Shown here: in pieces, positions 61,053 through 64,000 of the stretch
Numbering within the stretch: the stretch's first letter is position 1
Layout of the letters: every line of letters starts with the position of its first letter
From: Streptomyces sp. HmicA12
Lineage (GTDB): Bacteria > Actinomycetota > Actinomycetes > Streptomycetales > Streptomycetaceae
Reading direction: 5' to 3'
DNA length: 64,000 bases
Assembly (NCBI RefSeq): GCF_000373565.1
Contig: NZ_KB891797.1
Coordinates: 156,395-220,394, forward strand
The notes under the pieces: model-generated
Database searches by the model: none
Told to the model about the DNA's origin: nothing
What the model saw: only the letters and a program-made list of their open reading frames with translations
Translations under genes and position numbers: made by a program

Positions 61053-63857
61053 ATGGATGATCTGGACGGCCTGGAACGGGAACTGCGGGCGTCCGTGCGC
61101 GGCGGGGTCGACTTCTCCGTCACCGCGCGGGCCCTGAACACGATGGACGCGTCCAACTACCGCCGCGTGCCGCTGGGTGTGCTGGCCCCCAGGGACCGGG
61201 ACGACGTGGCCGCGGCCCTGGAGGTGTGCCGACGGCGCGGGGTGCCGGTGGTGGGCAGAGGCGGCGGCACCTCCATCGCCGGGCAGGCGACCGGCACCGG
61301 CCTCGTCCTCGACTTCACCCGCCACATGAACGGCATCGTCGCCCTCGACCCCGGGGCGCGAACGGCCGTCGTCCAGCCCGGGGTCGTCCTCGACCGGCTC
61401 CAGGCGGCCGCCGCCCCGCACGGGCTGCGCTTCGGCCCCGACCCGTCCACGCACAGCCGCTGCACGATCGGCGGCATGATCGGCAACAACTCGTGCGGCT
61501 CGCACTCCGTGGCCTGGGGCACCACCGCCGACAGCGTCGCCGCGCTCGACGTGGCCGCCGCGGACGGCTCCGCGTACCGGCTCGGGCAGGGCTGGGACGG
61601 CGCGCCCGAGGGCCTGCGGGCGCTGGTCGAGCGGGAGTTGGCGACGATCCGGACCGGCTTCGCCCCGTACTCCGGGCTGCCGCGCCGCATCTCCGGTTAC
61701 GCGGTGGACGCCCTGCTCCCCGAGAACGGCACCGACCTCGCGCGCTTCTTCTGCGGCACCGAGGGCACCCTCGGCCTCGTCACGGAGGCGACCGTGCGGC
61801 TCGTCGAGGCGCCGCCCGCGAAGGCCCTCGCCGTCCTGGCGTACGCGGACGAGAGCGCGGCCGCGGAGGCGGCGGCGGGCCTGCTGCCGTACGGGCCGCT
61901 CACGGTCGAGGGCATGGCCGCCGACCTCGTACCGGCCGACTCGGGCCTGCCCAAGGGCGGCGCCTGGCTGTTCGTGGAGACCGGGGGCGCCACGGCGGCC
62001 GAGGCCCGGGCCGCCGCCGAGCGGATCGTGCGGGCGGCGGACGTCGTGGACGCCCTGGTGGTCGCCGACCCGGCCGGGCAGCGGACGCTGTGGCGGATCC
62101 GGGAGGACGCGTCCGGCACGGCGACCCGGATGCCCGACGGCAGCGAGGCGTGGCCCGGCTGGGAGGACTGCGCGGTGCCCCCGGCCCAACTGGGCCCGTA
62201 CCTGCGCGACTTCAGGAGTCTGCTGTCCGAGCACGGGCTGCGCGGCACCCCGTACGGTCACTTCGGCGACGGCTGCATCCACGTACGGATCGACTTCGAC
62301 CTGCTGACCGGGCCGGGCATCGCGCGCTTCCGGAGCTTCTCCGAGGACCTGGCCGCGCTCGTCGTCGCGCACGGCGGCTCGCTGTCGGGCGAGCACGGCG
62401 ACGGCCTCGCACGGGCCGAGCTTCTGCCGAAGATGTACGGCGACGAACTCGTGGGCCTGTTCGGCAGGGTCAAGGACGTGTGGGACCCGGCGGACGTCCT
62501 CAACCCCGGGACCCTGGTGCGCCCCGCGCGCCTGGACGACAACCTGCGGTTCGCGCCGCTGCCGCGCGAGCCGGTCGATGTCGTCTTCGGCTATCCGCAC
62601 GACGGCGGCGACTTCTCGGCGGCGGTGCGGCGCTGTGTCGGCGTCGCCAAGTGCCGGGTGGAGGAGGCCCCTTCGGGCAGCGGCGTGATGTGCCCGTCCT
62701 TCCGGGCCACCGGCGGCGACGAGACCCACTCCACGCGCGGCCGGGCCCGGCTGCTGCACGAGATGCTCGCCGGGGAGGTCGTCACCGACGGCTGGCGCTC
62801 GGAGGAGGTACGGGACGCGCTCGACCTGTGCCTGTCCTGCAAGGGCTGCAAGAGCGACTGTCCGGTGGGCGTCGACATGGCCACGTACAAGGCGGAGTTC
62901 CTCCACCACCACTACGAGGGGCGCCGCCGCCCCGCCGCGCACTACGCGATGGGGTGGCTGCCGCGCTGGCTGCGCCTGGTGGCCGCGACGAGGACGGCCG
63001 GCATCGCCAACTCGCTCGCGGGAGTGGGGGTGTTGGCCCGGCTCGGCAAGCGGCTCGGCGGGATCGCGGCGGAGCGCGGGATCCCGAAGGTGGCCCGGAA
63101 GACGTTCAGCGCGGGGTGGCGGCCGCGGGCAGGTGCCACCCCGGGGCCGAAGGTCGCGCTGTGGCCGGACACGTTCACGGAGCATCTGGCGCCGGAGGTG
63201 GGCCACGCGGCGGTACGGGTCCTGGAGGCGGCCGGGATCGCGCCGCTGCCGGTGCCGCGGCGGCGCGGCAAGGTCTGCTGCGGCCTCACGTACGTGTCCA
63301 CGGGTCAACTCGACTCGGCCCGTGCGGTGTTGCGGCGCACGCTGGAGACGATGGAGCCGGTCCTCGACGCGGGCGTGCCCGTCGTCGTCCTGGAGCCGTC
63401 CTGCGCGGCCGCGCTCCGCTCCGACCTGCCCGAACTCCTCCCCGACGACCCGCGGGCCCGGCGCCTGGCCGACCGGGTGGTCACCTTCGCCGAGGCGCTC
63501 GAACGGCTCGCCCCCGACTGGGACCCGCCGCGCGTCGACCGGCCGGTCGTGGGCCAGACGCACTGCCACCAGCACGCGGTACTCGGCGACGCGGCGGATC
63601 GCAGGCTGCGGGAACGGGCCGGTCTCGCGGGCGAGTTGAGTGGCGGCTGCTGCGGCCTGGCGGGCAACTTCGGCTTCGAGGAAGGGCATTACGAGGTGTC
63701 GGTGGCCTGCGCCGAGGAGCAACTGCTGCCGGCGGTGCGGTCCGCGGGGCCGGGTGACGTGGTGCTGGCCGACGGCTTCTCGTGCCGGACGCAGTTGGAT
63801 CAGCTCGGCGAGCGGGCCGGTCGGCATCTCGCGGAGGTGCTGGCCGAGGGGCTGTGA
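61053..63857 (+). CDS. FAD-binding and 4Fe-4S dehydrogenase (D-lactate/D-2-hydroxy acid type)
   Basis: 934 residues. N-terminal FAD_binding_4 domain (VPVVGRGGGTSIAGQATGTGLVLDFTRHMN) and FAD-oxidase C domain with RTLWRIREDASG and HFGDGCIHVRID. Then an iron-sulphur part with CLSCKGCKSDCP and a second cysteine set (CVGVAKCR, GVMCPSF), and two C-terminal CCG domains (GKVCCGLTYVSTGQL, LSGGCCGLAGNFG). The architecture is that of the single-chain Dld-like 2-hydroxyacid dehydrogenases feeding electrons to menaquinone. The ATG at 61053 has GGAGG only 2 nt upstream; the GTG at 61014 is an alternative. Substrate not fixed. Confidence 0.92.
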   Translation: MDDLDGLERELRASVRGGVDFSVTARALNTMDASNYRRVPLGVLAPRDRDDVAAALEVCRRRGVPVVGRGGGTSIAGQATGTGLVLDFTRHMNGIVALDPGARTAVVQPGVVLDRLQAAAAPHGLRFGPDPSTHSRCTIGGMIGNNSCGSHSVAWGTTADSVAALDVAAADGSAYRLGQGWDGAPEGLRALVERELATIRTGFAPYSGLPRRISGYAVDALLPENGTDLARFFCGTEGTLGLVTEATVRLVEAPPAKALAVLAYADESAAAEAAAGLLPYGPLTVEGMAADLVPADSGLPKGGAWLFVETGGATAAEARAAAERIVRAADVVDALVVADPAGQRTLWRIREDASGTATRMPDGSEAWPGWEDCAVPPAQLGPYLRDFRSLLSEHGLRGTPYGHFGDGCIHVRIDFDLLTGPGIARFRSFSEDLAALVVAHGGSLSGEHGDGLARAELLPKMYGDELVGLFGRVKDVWDPADVLNPGTLVRPARLDDNLRFAPLPREPVDVVFGYPHDGGDFSAAVRRCVGVAKCRVEEAPSGSGVMCPSFRATGGDETHSTRGRARLLHEMLAGEVVTDGWRSEEVRDALDLCLSCKGCKSDCPVGVDMATYKAEFLHHHYEGRRRPAAHYAMGWLPRWLRLVAATRTAGIANSLAGVGVLARLGKRLGGIAAERGIPKVARKTFSAGWRPRAGATPGPKVALWPDTFTEHLAPEVGHAAVRVLEAAGIAPLPVPRRRGKVCCGLTYVSTGQLDSARAVLRRTLETMEPVLDAGVPVVVLEPSCAAALRSDLPELLPDDPRARRLADRVVTFAEALERLAPDWDPPRVDRPVVGQTHCHQHAVLGDAADRRLRERAGLAGELSGGCCGLAGNFGFEEGHYEVSVACAEEQLLPAVRSAGPGDVVLADGFSCRTQLDQLGERAGRHLAEVLAEGL

Positions 63858-63885
63858 ACGGTCGACGGTCGACGGTCGACGGTCG
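63858..63885. repeat. Tandem heptamer repeat
   Basis: Four copies of ACGGTCG directly after the dehydrogenase stop codon, leading into repeat copy J. A simple slippage-type repeat. Confidence 0.85.
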
Positions 63886-63890
63886 ACCGA

Positions 63891-64000
63891 CGGCCGGTGG
63901 GGGCCGGTCGCGCAGTTCCCCGCGCCCCTGGAAGCGAGCTCCGCTCGCCCAGGGGAGGCTGCGCGGAGCGCATGCCTCAGGGGCGCGGGGAACTGCGCGA
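63891..64000. repeat. Dispersed palindromic repeat, copy J (cut by window end)
   Basis: CGGCCGGTGGGGGCCGGTCG, then core GCGCAGTTCCCCGCGCCCCTG, centre GCGAGCTCCGCTCGC, and the complementary right core ending at the last base. Nearly identical to copies G and H. Confidence 0.9.

Overview
The window is about 64 kb of very high-GC DNA. Nearly every codon ends in G or C, GTG and TTG starts are common, and the gene content is that of a Streptomyces chromosome core region: conservon, DUF397/XRE pair, mycothiol-dependent enzyme, futalosine menaquinone genes, CsoR-type copper operators and AzgA purine permease. From memory, unverified here, the order matches the Streptomyces coelicolor segment running from groEL2 (about SCO4296) through mqnD/mqnB (SCO4326/4327) to serC (SCO4366). 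No phage, IS element, CRISPR array, rRNA or tRNA is visible.

Layout. 0-5 kb: 3' end of groEL, an orphan YefM antitoxin with a vestigial YoeB, a stretch of gene debris, an XRE/DUF397 pair and an ABATE-type regulator. 5-8.7 kb: a MurNAc uptake and catabolism operon (RpiR regulator, MurQ, PTS EIIBC). 8.7-14.5 kb: DUF4031, MFS, HD-type, mycothiol-type and HelD genes. 14.7-18.8 kb: CutC, then a divergent copper pair (secreted protein and CopA) with two CsoR-like boxes. 19-25.6 kb: GT87, XPB helicase with its helicase-associated partner, and a membrane protein. 25.6-29.8 kb: an iron-siderophore ABC importer with an iron-box-like site. 29.8-35.1 kb: HAD phosphatase, cold-shock protein, and a translationally coupled DUF2771-mqnB-mqnD operon. 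35.4-41.4 kb: MFS, DUF3027 and a large sacsin/Hsp90-like ATPase. 41.6-46.2 kb: secreted protein, a miniature CorA-like protein preceded by a short proline-rich leader ORF, the CtpE-type P-ATPase and DUF2530. 46.4-53.9 kb: AzgA permease, RHH protein, MarR/MFS pair with a 29-residue membrane peptide, aldo/keto reductase, a deletion scar fusing AraC and metallo-beta-lactamase remnants, VOC, SGNH hydrolase and a secreted propeller-like protein. 54-60.9 kb: serC, then a complete conservon (cvnA-B-C-D) with two P450s. 61-63.9 kb: a FAD/4Fe-4S dehydrogenase.

Ten copies of one palindromic intergenic repeat (core arms around GCGCAGTTCCCCGCGCCCCT) sit between genes through the whole window. The most interesting observations are the miniature CorA with its proline-rich leader peptide; the CYP157-like P450 lacking the ExxR arginine; the mqnB gene whose only sensible start is CTG; the CsoR boxes filling the spacers of two divergent copper promoters; and two molecular fossils (yoeB, and the AraC/MBL scar).
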